DNA of 64,000 nt from Apodemus sylvaticus (GCF_947179515.1 NC_067472.1:168441775-168505774), one strand, 5' to 3'. Counted from the first letter of the stretch, positions 1-13,500 are shown. Notes: generated by a model from the letters alone, not told the origin. Numbers and translations: made by a program.

Positions 1-18
1 TGGTATTGAATGGATATG

Positions 19-80
19 CACATATATATACATACACACATACATGCATGCATGCATACATACATACATACATACATACA
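19..80. repeat. (CATA)n microsatellite
   Basis: Tandem CATA/CATG tetranucleotides at the window edge. The short open frames over it (HIYTYTHT-like) are repeat translations. Confidence 0.9.
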
Positions 81-2200
81 AAAATGGGGCTTACACGAGG
101 TGTGGTATGTGCCTCAGTGTGCACACATATGGCTGATGTGTTGTCTATGGTATGTTTGTGTGCAAGGGGGAGGCACGTTCAAGAATAAGAGTGTGCATGT
201 GTGGGTCGCAGTGTGTGCAGTGTGTGTATACATGGATAGATCATCTCCTGGAGAGACCAGCATGAGGCAGGTATGTCAAAGACCAAGTGGAGATTCAGCT
301 CAGAATCCAGATGCTTCTCCACACCAGAAATGGTCAGTCACACACCAACCCAAGAAGAAAGAGACCAGAGAAGCAGGGTTGGAGGAAGGCACAGCAGAGA
401 GGCACCGCTGAACATAGTGCAGAATAATTTTCTGAGCCGATGGCCCAGCATTCTCAATCCAGAGACAGGCTGGGATCAGGAAAGGATGAGCTCAGGCTTC
501 ATAGAAGTCAGAAGCCAGGACAGACGCCACCCCCTTATAGCCCTATCCTTGGTGACATCCGCAATGACAAAGGTGCTACAAAGTCCTAAGGTGGCAGAAG
601 CTGTCATATACTTTCATCTCCGATGAGTCTTGTACTTTCATCCTTTGGGCTTTATTAAATCATAACAGGCATAAATCCTTCCAAGGCTCTTTCTACCCAC
701 ATCCCGACTGACACGTCATTGAACTTAGGGTGTCTTGAGCTGATTTCTACTCAGAAATGTAGAAATATGGATCTTAGAAACTCAGGACACTGAGACAGAG
801 GTGACCTGTAAGGTCTTCTGTGAAAAGCCACCCTTTGTGCAGAATGCAGCCGGAGGCACAGCGGGGGACACGAGCTGCCTAAGGCAGAAGGAGTCTTGAG
901 AAGAGCACAGGCGGGACCCACGGTGCCTGCGGGGTGGGGTCGCACGAGGCTCTGGCATGAGGTTCTTATCACCATGAGCTCTGAGCTCATGAGCTCAGGC
1001 AATGCCCTACCATGCCTTCCTCTTCCAAGCCTTTGGGTTCCAAGTGCCCCTGCCTTCTCTGCCCTGGGCCAAGAGTTCAGGTCCTTCTGTCAACGGAGGC
1101 AGCAGCTGAGCAGAAATTGCACGACCTTGACATCAGCCAGCCTGAATTTTAGTCCCAGGTCTACGGGGTGGCCTTGGATAGCTCCTCACTCCTATCCATG
1201 CGACAGTGACGGAACAAGACAAGTCCCTCACACAGGGACTAGTGAGATGTTTCGTGAGGTAAGGGCACTTCTCCACCAGATCTTACAATTTCGGTTTGAT
1301 CCTTGGAGTACACATAGTTGCAGGAGGGAACCGACTCCTTCTGGCCTCTACATGCACGCTGTGACTCTCAAGTGCACAGATGCCATAAATCAGTGAATGC
1401 AAAGTGGGGAAGGGCGGGGAGAGAGGGCACTAGTGCCAAGAGAAAGCAGGAGCAAAGAGACATTCAAGTGTGACGTCAGCCATGCCCAACCTGCCCAGCT
1501 CACCATCTGCCTGGACCATCGGCCATGGCCCCCTGCTCAGCATCAGAGAAGCGGAGCAGCTAACAGCCAGGAAAAGGAGGCTATCGATCCAGGGGTCACT
1601 AGGGAAACTGAGGCACAAAACACCACCACTCTCCCTCAGAGGACCAGGTCTACTTTCAGCCTAAAGCCACTTCCTATCTGAATGATTAGCACAGTGACCA
1701 AGTCATAGAGGGACACAGTCCGACAAGGTCAGCCTTGGTCGCAGCGTCAGGCTGTGTGTTTAAGGCCCAGCCCAGGGACATTTGACAAGCTAGGGCAAAG
1801 GGCCCCAGGACTTAGCAACAAGGACAAAGGGGTGGACCCAGACTCTGTGGGAGTGTGGACAGAGAGCTGGAGTTAGAGCCCCTTCAAGGAGGAACCTGGT
1901 GGGGTGGGGAGCAAAAGAAGGCGGGACAGGCTCACGGGACCAGGGTGGCAGCGGAGGCTTCCAGGAGACCAAGAAAGCAGACGTACAAACGCAGAGCCCT
2001 GGCCCACCCAGGAAGGAGCCTTGGCTTAGCAGGTATGGACAAGAGCAGAGATATTCTTTTCATTAATATGCCCCAGGTGGCCTGGAGACCCCCAGGTCTA
2101 CTTGGCATTTGGGATTCACAAGGCAAGATGACACTAGTACTTCACATAGCTCTAATCTGACGGTCAAGGAAGCACAAGAAGAGAGACTGGAAAGCAAAAC
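81..2200. other. intronic stretch without a recognised feature
   Basis: Mixed-composition intronic DNA. I recognise no exon, SINE or LINE in it. The only local oddity is a perfect 16-bp palindrome at 982-997 made of overlapping GAGCTC sites. Confidence 0.5.
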
Positions 2201-2214
2201 CATCTGGGATAGCG

Positions 2215-2360
2215 GAGGCCTGGGGATGGCTTCCATCCATCGCAGTGTTCAAATCCCAGCTCTGCCACAGAGAGTCTGATAGCAGGGTGGTAACCTCTGG
2301 GAAATTTTAGTCCTATGGGCCTTAGATTGGAACAGTGATAAACACAGTTTAGGAACTAAT
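2215..2360 (+). repeat. MIR SINE fragment
   Basis: The core near 2248 (TTCAAATCCCAGCTCTGCCA) is the hallmark of the tRNA-derived MIR family. It is followed by degraded 'gtaacctctgggaa' and 'tgggcctt' parts in MIR order. The rest, to about 3520, holds nothing I recognise. Confidence 0.75.
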
Positions 2361-3524
2361 ACAATTGGGGGAACAGAGGAAAGCCCTGAGGGTTGAGACT
2401 TCCTCCAGATTCAGGGAAGAATTATGGGGTGCAGAAATCACCCAAACTTCCAGTTCCCTGATCTGTAGAACAAGAGTCAGACCATAGTTTCTCTTCTAAC
2501 ACAGGGTTTAGAGTTTTGGTTTTTCCCAAATTACCAGAGAAGGGGGAGAAGAGCTACACCAGCTTAGGGGAGAGTTTTTTTTTCCTCCTGAATTCTGTTT
2601 GCCACCTGCCTACTAACTACAGAGCAGCAGCAGGAGACAGCCTTCTCCTCATGTGAGCTGAAGGCACAGCCCTCGTGACCTGTACTGCATGGACCACGCT
2701 AGCTGTGCCCAAGGCCCAGCACTGAGGGCCATAGTTCTCAGAGGATGGAGATATAGGCTTTCTGCGTTGAGTGCCTGGCTTGGGGCTGGGAGGACTTGGG
2801 GCTCGGGGTGAAGGAAGAACAAGGCCACAGGGCAAGTACGGTCTGAGCCATAGCTGCCTGTGAATTTCTATCCCAATTTGGGACTCTAGTGGGCCCTGCT
2901 TTTCTGGTGCTTTCTACATACTGTCATAGAAAGCTCTGCCAACCCAGCGAGACATTCTGTTTGGAGGAGCATGCGTGAGGTCTCTGGGAAGGATCCTGAC
3001 CCTAAAGTCTCCGAGTTCTCAGTGGTAGGTCAGCTCCACCCCACCCTGTAGCCTAAGCTTCCCCAAAACTCAGCAGCTCTTTCAAACAGCCAGATGGACA
3101 CGGCCTCGTGACATAAGTCATCAGGGTGGTGTCCCTGAGAGCCCATCGGGACGCTCCAGCGTGGCTCCAGCCTTTGTTCATGTGACAGAGGCTTCAGGGA
3201 ACTGTGGCTGTACTGTCTTACTGTGTCCCCCATGTTCAGAAGAGGCCTGACACACTCTCCTGGAAATACTGAGAAGCAGGCAGTAGAGGCAACAGGTGAC
3301 CTGCTCTCACCTCTCCAGAAATATGTCAGACTCAGAGCACACCAGTGTCCCACCTGGGACCTTCCTCGGATACTGGGACAAGCAGTCTCCCGGTGTGTGT
3401 GCACCTCTGCTTGCTCTGAGAGGCATGGGTCAGCAGTCCTTCTGACTGCCTGGGAACTCTGTACTGTTTGTATCTGTTTTCTCTGGAGGCGTGTCTTATA
3501 TATTCCAAACCCTTTCTAAATAAA

Positions 3525-3552
3525 AGACAAACAAACAAACAAACAAACAAAC
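3525..3552. repeat. (AAAC)n microsatellite
   Basis: Seven ACAA-type tetranucleotides in a row. It may be the tail of a lost retroposon, but no body is recognisable upstream. Confidence 0.85.
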
Positions 3553-4333
3553 CACAGACTGGAGTAAGATAAACAGGAACAGGATTCTTCAGATCAGGAA
3601 ATAAGGAGTCCCCCGTAGGACCTCCAGACGGGGCGTTTTCAATTCCCTCTGCAAGTGACCCTACAATCGAAGTTACTGTTGGTGCCTGTCTGCAAAGGGA
3701 CACTGACACAGCCACGCGCTTGGCCTTTAGACACCTCCAAGAGACGTATTTGTCTCTTGTCTAAATCGCCTCCACCTCCACCTCTTCCTCTCCAGTGCTC
3801 CCTCTCGAGTGGACAGAACACAGAGAGAGCCAGCCTACACTGGGCGGTGCTGGGACTCAGCTGAGTTGGCCACCTTCCCACCAGGCTCCTTCCACACTCC
3901 AGTTTCGAGTCTCCTCAAGCCAGCTCAGACCTGCTGATGTTAAGCGCCCACAATAGGTGGCCAGGGCTGGCAGGTGCTGCCCTCATCACGGCGGTACACA
4001 GCTCTATTGGACGCCATCATCCTGCACGTTCCCCAGAGCACAGGCCTCATCCTTTCTCTCTAGGAATCTTTTTAGCCCCCATTATGCAGGAAAATGAAAT
4101 CTAGATTCCGTGTGTCCCTGAGACATGTGCACATAAGATGTGGCAGGCAGGGCTTGACAACAGCTTTCTCAAAAATCTCTTTTCCTCTCCACTTACTCTT
4201 TATGCCTCGTCTTCACATTTATCCCAAGTTGCCTTTGAAGGAAGGAAGACATTAATCTTTCCATAATAGTGGCGGTGGATACAGCTTTCTGTCATTTACT
4301 ACTTATCTTCCCACTTTGAATCTCATGTGAACA

Positions 4334-4335
<2 letters not shown>

Positions 4336-4376
<41 letters not shown>

Positions 4377-4415
4377 TGCACACATGCATGCACACATGCA
4401 TGCACACACACATGC

Positions 4416-4504
<89 letters not shown>
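4336..4504. repeat. compound (CA)n-(ATGCACAC)n-(CT)n-(CA)n repeat
   Basis: CA dinucleotides run from 4336 to 4373, then ATGCACAC-type octamers to about 4419, CT repeats to 4465 and CA repeats to 4504. Alternating purine-pyrimidine next to a homopyrimidine tract is a classic non-B-DNA sequence. The open frames over it (THTHTH, SLSLSL, RERERE) are artefacts. Confidence 0.95.
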
Positions 4505-4663
4505 GCAAACAAATTGGGTTATTACCAGTGTAGTTTCAATTGTCTCCATTCTGCTTAGGAGAAGTGAGGTTCTAAGCTCCATGGAAGAGGTAGAGAGGAG
4601 TTTATCAGGAACCCACTCGGGAAACTTGCTCCAGTGTCCACTTTATGTCATATGGGATCCAGA

Positions 4664-4666
<3 letters not shown>

Positions 4667-4707
<41 letters not shown>
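4667..4707. repeat. (GT)20 microsatellite
   Basis: About twenty uninterrupted GT units. Confidence 0.95.
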
Positions 4708-4708
<1 letters not shown>

Positions 4709-5186
4709 GGGGGAGTACAACAAGAGGTGACTCTAGGACAGCAGGCACAGAGAGGGCAGCGGACACTGCCTACGAGAACCACTGGCGAGCGCTCACAGCC
4801 TGTGCAGGGTACCAAACAGGGGAAGCACACAGGGATGGATGGCAGGTGAACTGACCTGGGTTAAGCAGCTATGCAGAGAAAGATGTTCCTACACATGGTG
4901 TCTGAGGGGAGTGCACCGGATATCTAGAGGACCTTTGTCAAGCCCTGGGGCTAGAGTGGCTTCCAAGAGGAAGCACCGGTGTGCACAGAGGCCACAGGAT
5001 GAGCAGAGAATGGAGCCCGTCTTCCCTGGGGTTCCCATGGGGTCCCAGCACTACCAGCTGCTCCTGACCACTCAGTCCCTTCTGGTATAGTGTGTGTGTG
5101 TGGGGGGGGACCCCATAGCCTCCTGGTAGCCTTCCCACGTCTTCTCTACACCCTGCATCCAGCCTCGTACTTGAAGGATGCCCTAA

Positions 5187-5188
<2 letters not shown>

Positions 5189-5223
<35 letters not shown>
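5189..5223. repeat. (AC)17 microsatellite
   Basis: About seventeen uninterrupted AC units. Confidence 0.95.
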
Positions 5224-5226
<3 letters not shown>

Positions 5227-5554
5227 GCTGATTCAGTTATGACTCCAATTCTGTTTCCTGTAGGGAGAACATCACACAGCACACTCCCGAAGCCTTCCCT
5301 CCAGCCTGGATCTTCCCCTGAATACAGGTCTCCTGCACCCACCTCCCTGGCATCCCCAAGTGGTGTTCTAGTAACTCACTCAAGCTTAACCTGGCAGCTA
5401 AACTCCTGAGCACCCGCCACCCCCGCAGGCTTCTCCAGCCCCACCCTTCCAGAACATCCTTGCCAAAACCCTCGCAGCCATCCTCAGCATCTCTTTCTGC
5501 CGCACTTTGCATTAATCTGTGAGGAAATCCTGGTGGTTCTGCTTAAACCCACCC

Positions 5555-5985
5555 CACTCTGAGCCCTCCCCACCCCCAATGCTGCCACCCATGCCCACCC
5601 ACGCCATTATCTTTCCCATGACTGTGGCCATAGTCTCTGAACTCCCACACGGCTGCGGCACACACTCAGCTGTGTCAGTCCTCTGTAGAGGGTGCAGAAA
5701 GGGCTCCCATTTCTCCTGTAGGAGACGCCCTGCTTGATCTGAGCTCTTGTTCCCTTCCAGCCTTTCTTCCTACTAAGATGTACACACCTTCCTGCCTACA
5801 TCTGCATCCTCAGACATATCCCTCAAACATGTTGGATGCATGTCTGCCTTGGGGCTTTACGCCAGCTGCGCCCTCTGCCTAGAATGCCCTTTTCTCGGCA
5901 TCTCTGTGGTCCATTACCCCACCATCTGATGAGGTTAAAATCTGAACCAGCCTCCCCAGAAAGTAAGACTTTCCTTTTTCTTTTT
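5555..5985 (+). repeat. L2 LINE fragment
   Basis: The order of words is that of the L2 3' region: 'cttggggctttacgcc', 'ccctctgcctagaatgccc', then 'atctctgtggtccatt' and 'ctgaaccagcctcccca'. Divergence is high, as expected for this old family, and both edges are approximate. 5990-7620 holds no further recognised feature. Confidence 0.6.
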
Positions 5986-7747
5986 CTTTTTTCTTTTTCT
6001 CGCAGGGTGCTTGTGAATCATCTTACACTAACACCCAGGCTTCCCTGAGATGCGATTTACATACAACAACATTCACCCACATTCAGAGTCCAGTCGGATG
6101 GGTCTCAGTGACTCCCCTATTCTCAGTTTTCATAAGGATGCAAGGTCGCAGACGTAGCTGGCTCCGTCAATCTTGCCTGGCTCTGCCTCAGGGTCCAACC
6201 AAGTTTTCTAATTAGTAGGAGAAAGAGGGACCCTTCCCCAAACCCTAGAGCACCATTTTCCCACCTGTGCAGAGGGGGTCATGGGCACACACACCTCCTG
6301 ATCTGTGGGCTTCAGTCCTCTGTGTGCATGTTGGGCACAGCTTCTCCCTGCAGCCTTCTGAGGAAGTTAAGCCATTGCTCCTTGTCTACACGTGCTGAAC
6401 ACAACTGTGGGTTTACAGGTACTGCTGTTGTCTGGGTCTGCCTGGGCTTTGTTACAATGACAGCATATCTAGTTCCAAACTTGCGAAAGGATCATCTTTC
6501 TCCACAAATCTGTGGCTAAAGTGGCCACTAACACCCTCTGTAGCCATTCTCTAGGCCCCCACTGGAAGCAGGCACACTCAGCCGCACATGTTGGGCAGTC
6601 AGTAGGCTCGGGAACTAAGAGCAGAGCCAGGTCTGTGCTGGCAGCTGGGGTGCTCACTGACAGCACACCTGTATACAGTGACACTGGGCACAATCTCTTT
6701 CATCTCCTTGACAATGGGAACAGCTGCTACACAAAGACCTCAGTGACCATCCCAGGCAAGCACGGCATGTGTCACCCACGGAGATGAACACAAGGTGACT
6801 GCGGGACCTTTCCAGCAAGGACACCGGTCAGTCGAAGGTGTCCGTGTTGTTGTTCAGTGGCAGCTGGCCCATCTGTGGGACAGAACAGCAACAGAGGAAG
6901 GAATTCAAAGCCTGGATATGGGTGCAAGATCGGGGACTTTGAAATCTGGGCACCGGCACTGGAATCTGGGGCGCACAGGGAGGAGATGAGACCATGCCTA
7001 TTCCCAGCATCCTGAGATCACTCAAGGTGAGGAGAGACATGGGCTGTGTGACTCCCGGGTGCCACCCACGCCCTCCCCACCCCACACCCAGGCCTGGCCC
7101 AGCCAGTCTGGGCTTTAAAAAGCACGAGGAAATGTCACTTTCCTTTTGAGGAGGTGTGAAGGGAGGGGATGGCCTGGGTAGTTTAGCAGTCGGTTTATTC
7201 AAAGGTTGGGAACAGTGACAGCCAGTGACAGCAGCGTCTCCAAAGCCTCAAGTTTGTTTTGTACCCAGACTGGACCCAAGTTCCTCCCTCAGCAAATGCA
7301 AACATGCCCTGTGCCAGGCCAGAGGCCCCAGCCTGCCCTACGTCTGCACCAGGGTCTGTCGGAGCCTGTGGGACTCCTGTGCCTACCCGAGCTGGGACCA
7401 GGAGTTAGCCAGAGTTGGCTCTGGGGTTGGGGTCTAGCATCCAGCTACCTGAGTTCAGGGACTGCTGCTTGAACGAGTGCCACCCACTGTGACAGGCTGG
7501 CTCTTGGAAGCTTCCTGGGCTCTGCCACAGACTGCTGACTGGCCTGGGATGGACACATGTGGGTGGAGACCTCCTGGGAGGAGAAGGCTCAGAGGACATC
7601 TGACCCCCACCCCCTTGACGTAGCGTTCAAACATGTAATCATTCAGTCATTAAAATAGTATATTGGCTGAGCACCTACTGGGCACCGGACATCACAAGAT
7701 ATAACCACCTTCGGAAATAACATCTTTAGATAATGCTTCCAACACAT

Positions 7748-7850
7748 GGTCTGAGTTCGAGGCCAGCCTGGTCTACAGAGTGAGTTCCAGTTCCAGAGAA
7801 ACCCTGTCTTGAAAAAAACCAAATCTACCCGCCCCCCCCCCAAAAAAACC
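7748..7850 (+). repeat. B1 SINE, 3' half
   Basis: The phrase 'gagttcgaggccagcctggt' followed by 'ctacagagtgagttcca' and 'agaaaccctgtcttg' is the right part of a rodent B1 (7SL-derived), ending in an A-rich tail broken by C runs. The 5' half is missing. Confidence 0.85.
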
Positions 7851-7859
7851 AAACTTCTT

Positions 7860-7960
7860 GTGCGGCCACACCCAACTTCTATGCCGGTGCTAGGGATTCA
7901 AACTCAGGTCCTCCTCCTTGCCCAACAAGTGTTCTTATCTACTGGGGAATTTCCCTGGCA
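7860..7960 (-). repeat. ID/B4-type SINE, antisense
   Basis: 'ggtgctagggattcaaactc' and 'caggtcctcctccttgccca' are the reverse complement of the tRNA-derived head of ID/B4 SINEs. It directly follows the B1 3' half, so the two may be parts of one composite insertion. Confidence 0.6.
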
Positions 7961-8083
7961 GCCATGGTAACCTTCTTGTGGTAATTTTTCAAAGGAAACT
8001 GAGGCTCAAAGTCACTAAGTAAGCCACCCACCCATGATAATAGAACCCAGAAGCGTGATGACCCAGTCATGACTGGAAACTCG

Positions 8084-8163
<80 letters not shown>

Positions 8164-8171
8164 TCCTTCCT

Positions 8172-8237
<66 letters not shown>

Positions 8238-8277
8238 TCCTTCCTTCCTTCCTTCCTTCTTTCTTTCTTTCTTTCCT
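8084..8277. repeat. 194-bp pure pyrimidine tract, (CTTT)n(CT)n(CCTT)n
   Basis: Every base on the plus strand is C or T: about twenty CTTT units, about thirty-five CT units, then CCTT and CTTT units. The long SLSLSL and RERERE frames here are translations of this repeat. Confidence 0.97.
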
Positions 8278-9880
8278 GGCTCCGGAACATCTGCTTTTGA
8301 CCACACTCTGATCACCCAATAGACATTTTACTGGATGAATGGGTTGATGAGTTAACACTGTGTTGGTACAAGTGTGTGTCCATGCGACCATGGCCACCAC
8401 TGTGTGTGATGTGGGAGCATGTGTGTGAGTGTGGGCGCAGTGTGTGTGGCTGTCTGGGTATCTGCATGTGGGGCTTTTTTTTTATGGAAAGGCTTTTCCT
8501 TGTTGTCTTGGTCTTGTGTGTGCAGGAGCTATACTTAGCCGCAGCCGTGACTGTAATGAGCAGTTAGCTGCACACCAGGCACTCACTGGGACCTGGTTTC
8601 CCAGGGAGACTGCTGGGGACCAGTGTATGTGTATGTGCAGGATGGGGGTGCAGCATGGTGCTGGGGAGTGCTAGAACAGAGCTGAGGGGCGCTGCTGCTG
8701 GCGGCTGGAGCTCACATTACTGTGCTCTGTGCAGATGAACAGCCTTAGCTCCGGCTAGGAAAGCACGCTCCAGACTGCAGCACCAACGCCATCCTGCAGG
8801 TCCCATGAAGCTCACTGATTGGCCATCGAGGCCCACAGTCCCTTTATTGCCTTTGCCAGGCAACTGGAATAAAATCCTGCTAGAATCCGGAGATGTTAGG
8901 GAAAATGGCAGGAAGATGGTGGAATTCCATCTAAGCTCTGGTCCTCAGGAAGACCTCATTCTCAGGGCCATGTCTCCTGCCAGCGAAGCTCACACTGCCT
9001 TCACTGCTCACCCAGGCTGGTGACCGGGAGAAAGGAGAAACAGCACCGCACCCCCACCCCCCACTCCCAATCAGAATGAAACCATAGCACGCTCACTGTG
9101 GCCACACAGCATTCTCCATCTGCCTTCCGGTGGCTGTGGGGAGGTGGGTCTGAGCAGCCCCAGCCATGTCCTGCCTCAATGCTCTGCTTCCCGTGCCTTC
9201 CCTGGTTGAGCCCATTTTCCCTTCCCTGTGAAGACCTCTTCTTTCCTAGGGCAGGCCAGGCCTTTGAGATCAGCCTCCAACCCTAGCCCTCAGGCCCCTC
9301 CGTCCGCCTCCGCAGAGCCCACCTCTGCTTCCGGGCAGTCTCTCTCTGCTTCCTCAGCTTTCACGCCCCATTCTCTAGGATGTGCTCGTGTGATGGGAGG
9401 CAGCACGTCCTCATTAGCCTCGAAGGCCAGAAACAGAACTATATTCATTCAGACAGCAGGAAGCCAGATGTCTTCCTCTGACCTCTGTGCATGCGCAGAA
9501 GACTGGGTGCCCATACCCGTGCACACACCCCACCCCTCTTCCACATACACACTCCCAACACCCTCCTGTGTACTCAGCCACCCATCCATGCACTCCTTTA
9601 TGCCTCCATACCTCCACACATGTGTTCCCCTGTTCATCCATCTATCCACCCACGCAGACATGCATACGTCCTCCCACTAACCCACCCATTTATCCATCCA
9701 CCCAGTTCCCGCCCAGCTGTGTTCCCACCTATCTGTATGCCCCTCCTCCTCCCCATTCATCTGCATGCTCTCACAGACTCATCTCTCCATTCATTATTTC
9801 CTTCCTCTGTCACTCATCTGTCCATCTGATATGTCGTTCTTGCCCATAGAACCATCACTTCCCACAGCCAGAAAGAACTC
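8278..9880. other. intronic stretch without a recognised feature
   Basis: No exon is recognised. 9520-9830 is a pyrimidine-rich, degenerate CCATCCAC-like stretch that produces chance frames on the plus strand. Confidence 0.5.
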
Positions 9881-9884
9881 AGAC

Positions 9885-10045
9885 TGGCCCAGCTGCAGAT
9901 CACCATAACTTTCAAAATAAGGCCTGGGTTTCATCTTCTACTAATTACCAACTAGGTGACCTTAGACAAATAAGTTAATCTCTCTGGACCTTTTTCCCCC
10001 CTTTGTCAATAAAATGGGCATAATGTCAAATCCTTCTGCCTTGCA
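9885..10045 (+). repeat. MIR SINE fragment
   Basis: 'accaactaggtgaccttaga', 'aataagttaatctctctgga' and 'caataaaatgggcataatg' follow the MIR consensus order in sense. 10050-12420 has no recognised feature. Confidence 0.75.
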
Positions 10046-12424
10046 AGACTATTTGGAAACACATCGTGTGGACAAAAAAAAATCTATCGATTTCCTTATC
10101 TATCCAGGCACTTCATGCTCTTAGGTGTACTTTGTACCTTCGTGGGTTTCTGTTGAGTCCAAGAAACATATACCCTGGTAGAGTATTTAGAAGGCTGGAA
10201 TAAGCAAACGCTCTCTGGAGCACTGAGGACAGCCCAGGAATAAAGTCTGGCAACCGTTCTACAAGGGAGGGGAAACCAAAACTTGTCACCAAGGCCGTAT
10301 CCATTTTACAAATCATGCAAAAAACCACCCTCATCACAGGAGACAACAAGCAAGGGCAGGCAGGGAGGCTGGGAGCTAGAGGAGGTTGAGAAGGGGCCTG
10401 TAAGGGAGGGTGGGTGGGCTGCCGGAGCCAGTGCACAGGATTCCAAGGGTAGCCCCCAGACTTCAGAGAGGGCTGCGGGCACAGGTGTCGCCAGGCTTCC
10501 TCACCCCCAGGCTTGCACTCAAATTCCCAGACTGAGGGAGAGAGAGAAAAATACATCTGCCTGGTGACAGCCAGGCCTCAGGAGACACAACTCCTGCTGC
10601 CCAGAAGGGAAGCCAGGGCCTGGCATTTCTGACCTTTGTGCCACTAAATATATCATTGGTGACGGTGGTTCGCAGCCCCGAGGCTGTGAGGCCACCAGGC
10701 TTGTACATTCTGCGTCTCTTGGCTCGGCCAGGGCCTCACTGTAGCCTGAAGAATCTGAGTGCAGGCCTAGGGGGTGCTGCCAGATCCCACCCTTAGTGGG
10801 TGCTATCGCAGCTTCCAGGGGCCAGGCCAGGGGCTCTGCTCCTCAGACGCTCACCCCACCACAGGATACAAACTCCTACTCAGTCAGATAGCATCAGATC
10901 AATTCCATACCACGACAGAGGGAATACCACAGTCCAGCCCTGGCCACGGCCATGGCCTTTCCTCTTGCCCTGTCTCCTCCCAACATCACTGCTTTGCCCC
11001 TGACACGGTGGCCTCCCCATACGCAGGGCCTTACTAGGAACAATATTCTCTCCTTATAATCCTCTTCTCCAACCCCACTACATGTGCCTTACAGCTAAGG
11101 AAACGAAGGCCGGGAGCCAGATGTGCTGGGCACCAGATGTAGAGGGTTCTTAGGAGCCAAGTCAAGAGCATCTACGGCTCCGTGAGTGAGGCAGCACCCT
11201 GCACAGGGCTCACCCTCAGCAGATGAGGGGAGCCCAGCTGTGGCCCTCACTCCAGGGCTCCGGCTGGCTTGGCCTGGCTCAGCAGGCAGCCATGTTCCTC
11301 ACAGCGCCTCAGAAAGTCCCTGAGGTTGAACATACTAATTCATCTTTAATGAGTGAGACATTGGCCCCGGGGTGCGGCTCTGGTCTGAAGTACATCTCCA
11401 ACCCTGACCTGGCAACAGGACTCAAAAGGGGGGCCTCCTCTACCATCTAAGAGGGCAGGCAATGTCCTCAGGGACCCATCCCACCCAGCAGGCCTGGGGC
11501 TCCACGGAAGCCACTCCAGTAAGAACCAGCTTTATTTGTAGACATTCGCGTTGTGCTCTGAGAACTACCAAGACTGGTGACTTCAGCAGAACATGCTCAC
11601 AAAACCCCTTCCTGAAGGATCTAATTCGCATCTGTCCTGGCGGAATTCTGAAGAACTCGTTGTATCTTTCTTTCTTCTTCCTCCTGCCGGTGAGCCGAGC
11701 TAGCTGAGGACTTCATGGGGTCACACAGCTTCAACTCTGCAGATCCAGAATGGACCCAGGCTGTATGGCTACTGAGGCCCACCGCTTTTCTCTCAGCCGC
11801 CCTCACGACCCACGCTGCAGTGGGAAACTTATAAGCAGCCGTGGGGCTGGAAGCAGCCGTGGGGCTGGAGGCACCTGTGCAAGCTTCGTCTGCCAGGACC
11901 CCCGACTAATTCCCTCTGGCTTCACACCCAGCTCTGGAGCCAGTCTCAGGCTGATGGTAGCTAGGCTGGTCCTCAGCAAGAAGACAGAAGTCACCCTAAA
12001 GCCAAGCAGGAGCTCCCTTCCGCGAAGAGCCAGCCTGCGTGCGCTGCCGTAGCCATGGAGTGGGAGGTCAGAGGAGAGGGCTCTTGGGTTGGCAGGTTTG
12101 GGGAGGGCACCAAGGCAGGACCTTCACCCCTGCCATCCTGCAGGAAGTGTGTGGGGGAGCACAGACCTGTCACCTGATCTGCCACCGTCCCCTAGCAGTA
12201 CCCAGAGCCTCTGCACACACCTGCTGCTCACAGGCTCACATCTAACTCTCTCTGCTGCTCAGTTGTCAGGTGGCTCGCTCCCACATTTCCTTCAGTGCCA
12301 CCTCCGCTAAAATCGCCATCTCTGTGGCACCAGTGCCCCTGGGACACGGTGCACATCCACTGTTTCCTTTTCGATTTCACACGCCAGGATGTAAGGTTTC
12401 AAGGGCACCAGTGCCTGACAGTTT

Positions 12425-12525
12425 TGTTTCTGGCTCCATTCCAGACATTCCTAGCACAGACCTCAGTGCCCACCACACACAGTAGGTGCTTCTCAATAAC
12501 TGCTGGATAAATACGTGAATAAATA
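12425..12525 (+). repeat. L2 LINE 3' tail
   Basis: 'cacacacagtaggtgcttct' followed by 'caataactgctggataaata' and a short (AATA)n is the typical L2 3' end (cacagtaggtgctcaataaa type). Confidence 0.65.
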
Positions 12526-12529
12526 AATA

Positions 12530-13500
12530 CAGAGTACTAACTATAGCCTGGGAAGGCTCTCTATGTGCAGGTGAGATGCAGGAGTCCCTTCCTGTACCGT
12601 GGTGGACAGAGAGAAGAAAGGGTCCAGGATGCTGTGGGCCATGGGCAATGTAGACACAGGGCTGGCAGCCATCGGACGAGAGGCGGAAGGGGCATTTGAG
12701 GCCCTGCAGAGGCTGGGACAGTTTCCCTTGCCTGCCACGACGATGCCTCCAGTGGCCTCAGCCTGGGCACAGTGAGGCTGGCTCCCGAGGCCCCCTGAGC
12801 TCAGCTGTCTGGGGCTGCCCCTGCTAATATTAGCCCGTCCCCACTAAGCCTGGCGCCAGCGTGACGGGGTAGCCCCACCTGAGAGTGCGCACTGTCCCCT
12901 GGCACCAACAGCAGCCTGGTCCCCGGATCCTGCAGTTCTGAGGTCCAAGAGACCCCCCGCCACCGCCCCCCTCCCTGAGCCTGCCCCTTCCCTGCCAGGG
13001 AAGCTGCAATGCTGGGGCCAAGAGGCATGGCCTCCGCCACTGCCAGGCCCACCACGTTTGCACACTCGTCAGCGTCTAAGATCATGAAATGGGTTGGCTC
13101 CTGGCCAGAACTTGATGTCAGCTGCCTGACTGCCCTCCCTCCCTCTCATCCAGCAGGTGGAATTCTGTCATCTCCCTCTAGAGGGGGAGGAAGAACAGGG
13201 ATAAGCAGCCCATTGCAACAGACAGGGAGACTGAGGCTCAAGGGGAATGTGACCTGCTTACAGGACACAGAAGTCTCATGGGAGAATCCAGGCCTGTCTC
13301 CTAGAGTGACATCACGGAAACCAGATCCTGGGAGATCAAGTCTGAAAAAATGGGGTTCTAAGGGCCAGGGTAGGTTAGGTGACCCCTCACAGAGATATTT
13401 TTTAGAGGATCTGGGATTCAAAGAAGAAAGTGGGTGGGGCCCGGGTAAAAGTTTGGGTCTTCTAGGGCCACAAGCTGGCGAGAAGATAATGAGAGGCACA
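12530..13500. other. intronic, GC-rich non-repetitive block
   Basis: No repeat is recognised. 12800-13080 is GC-rich with overlapping chance frames on both strands, but it lacks a convincing splice-bounded exon. It contains the palindrome GCTAATATTAGC near 12822. It is a candidate conserved non-coding element only. Confidence 0.35.
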
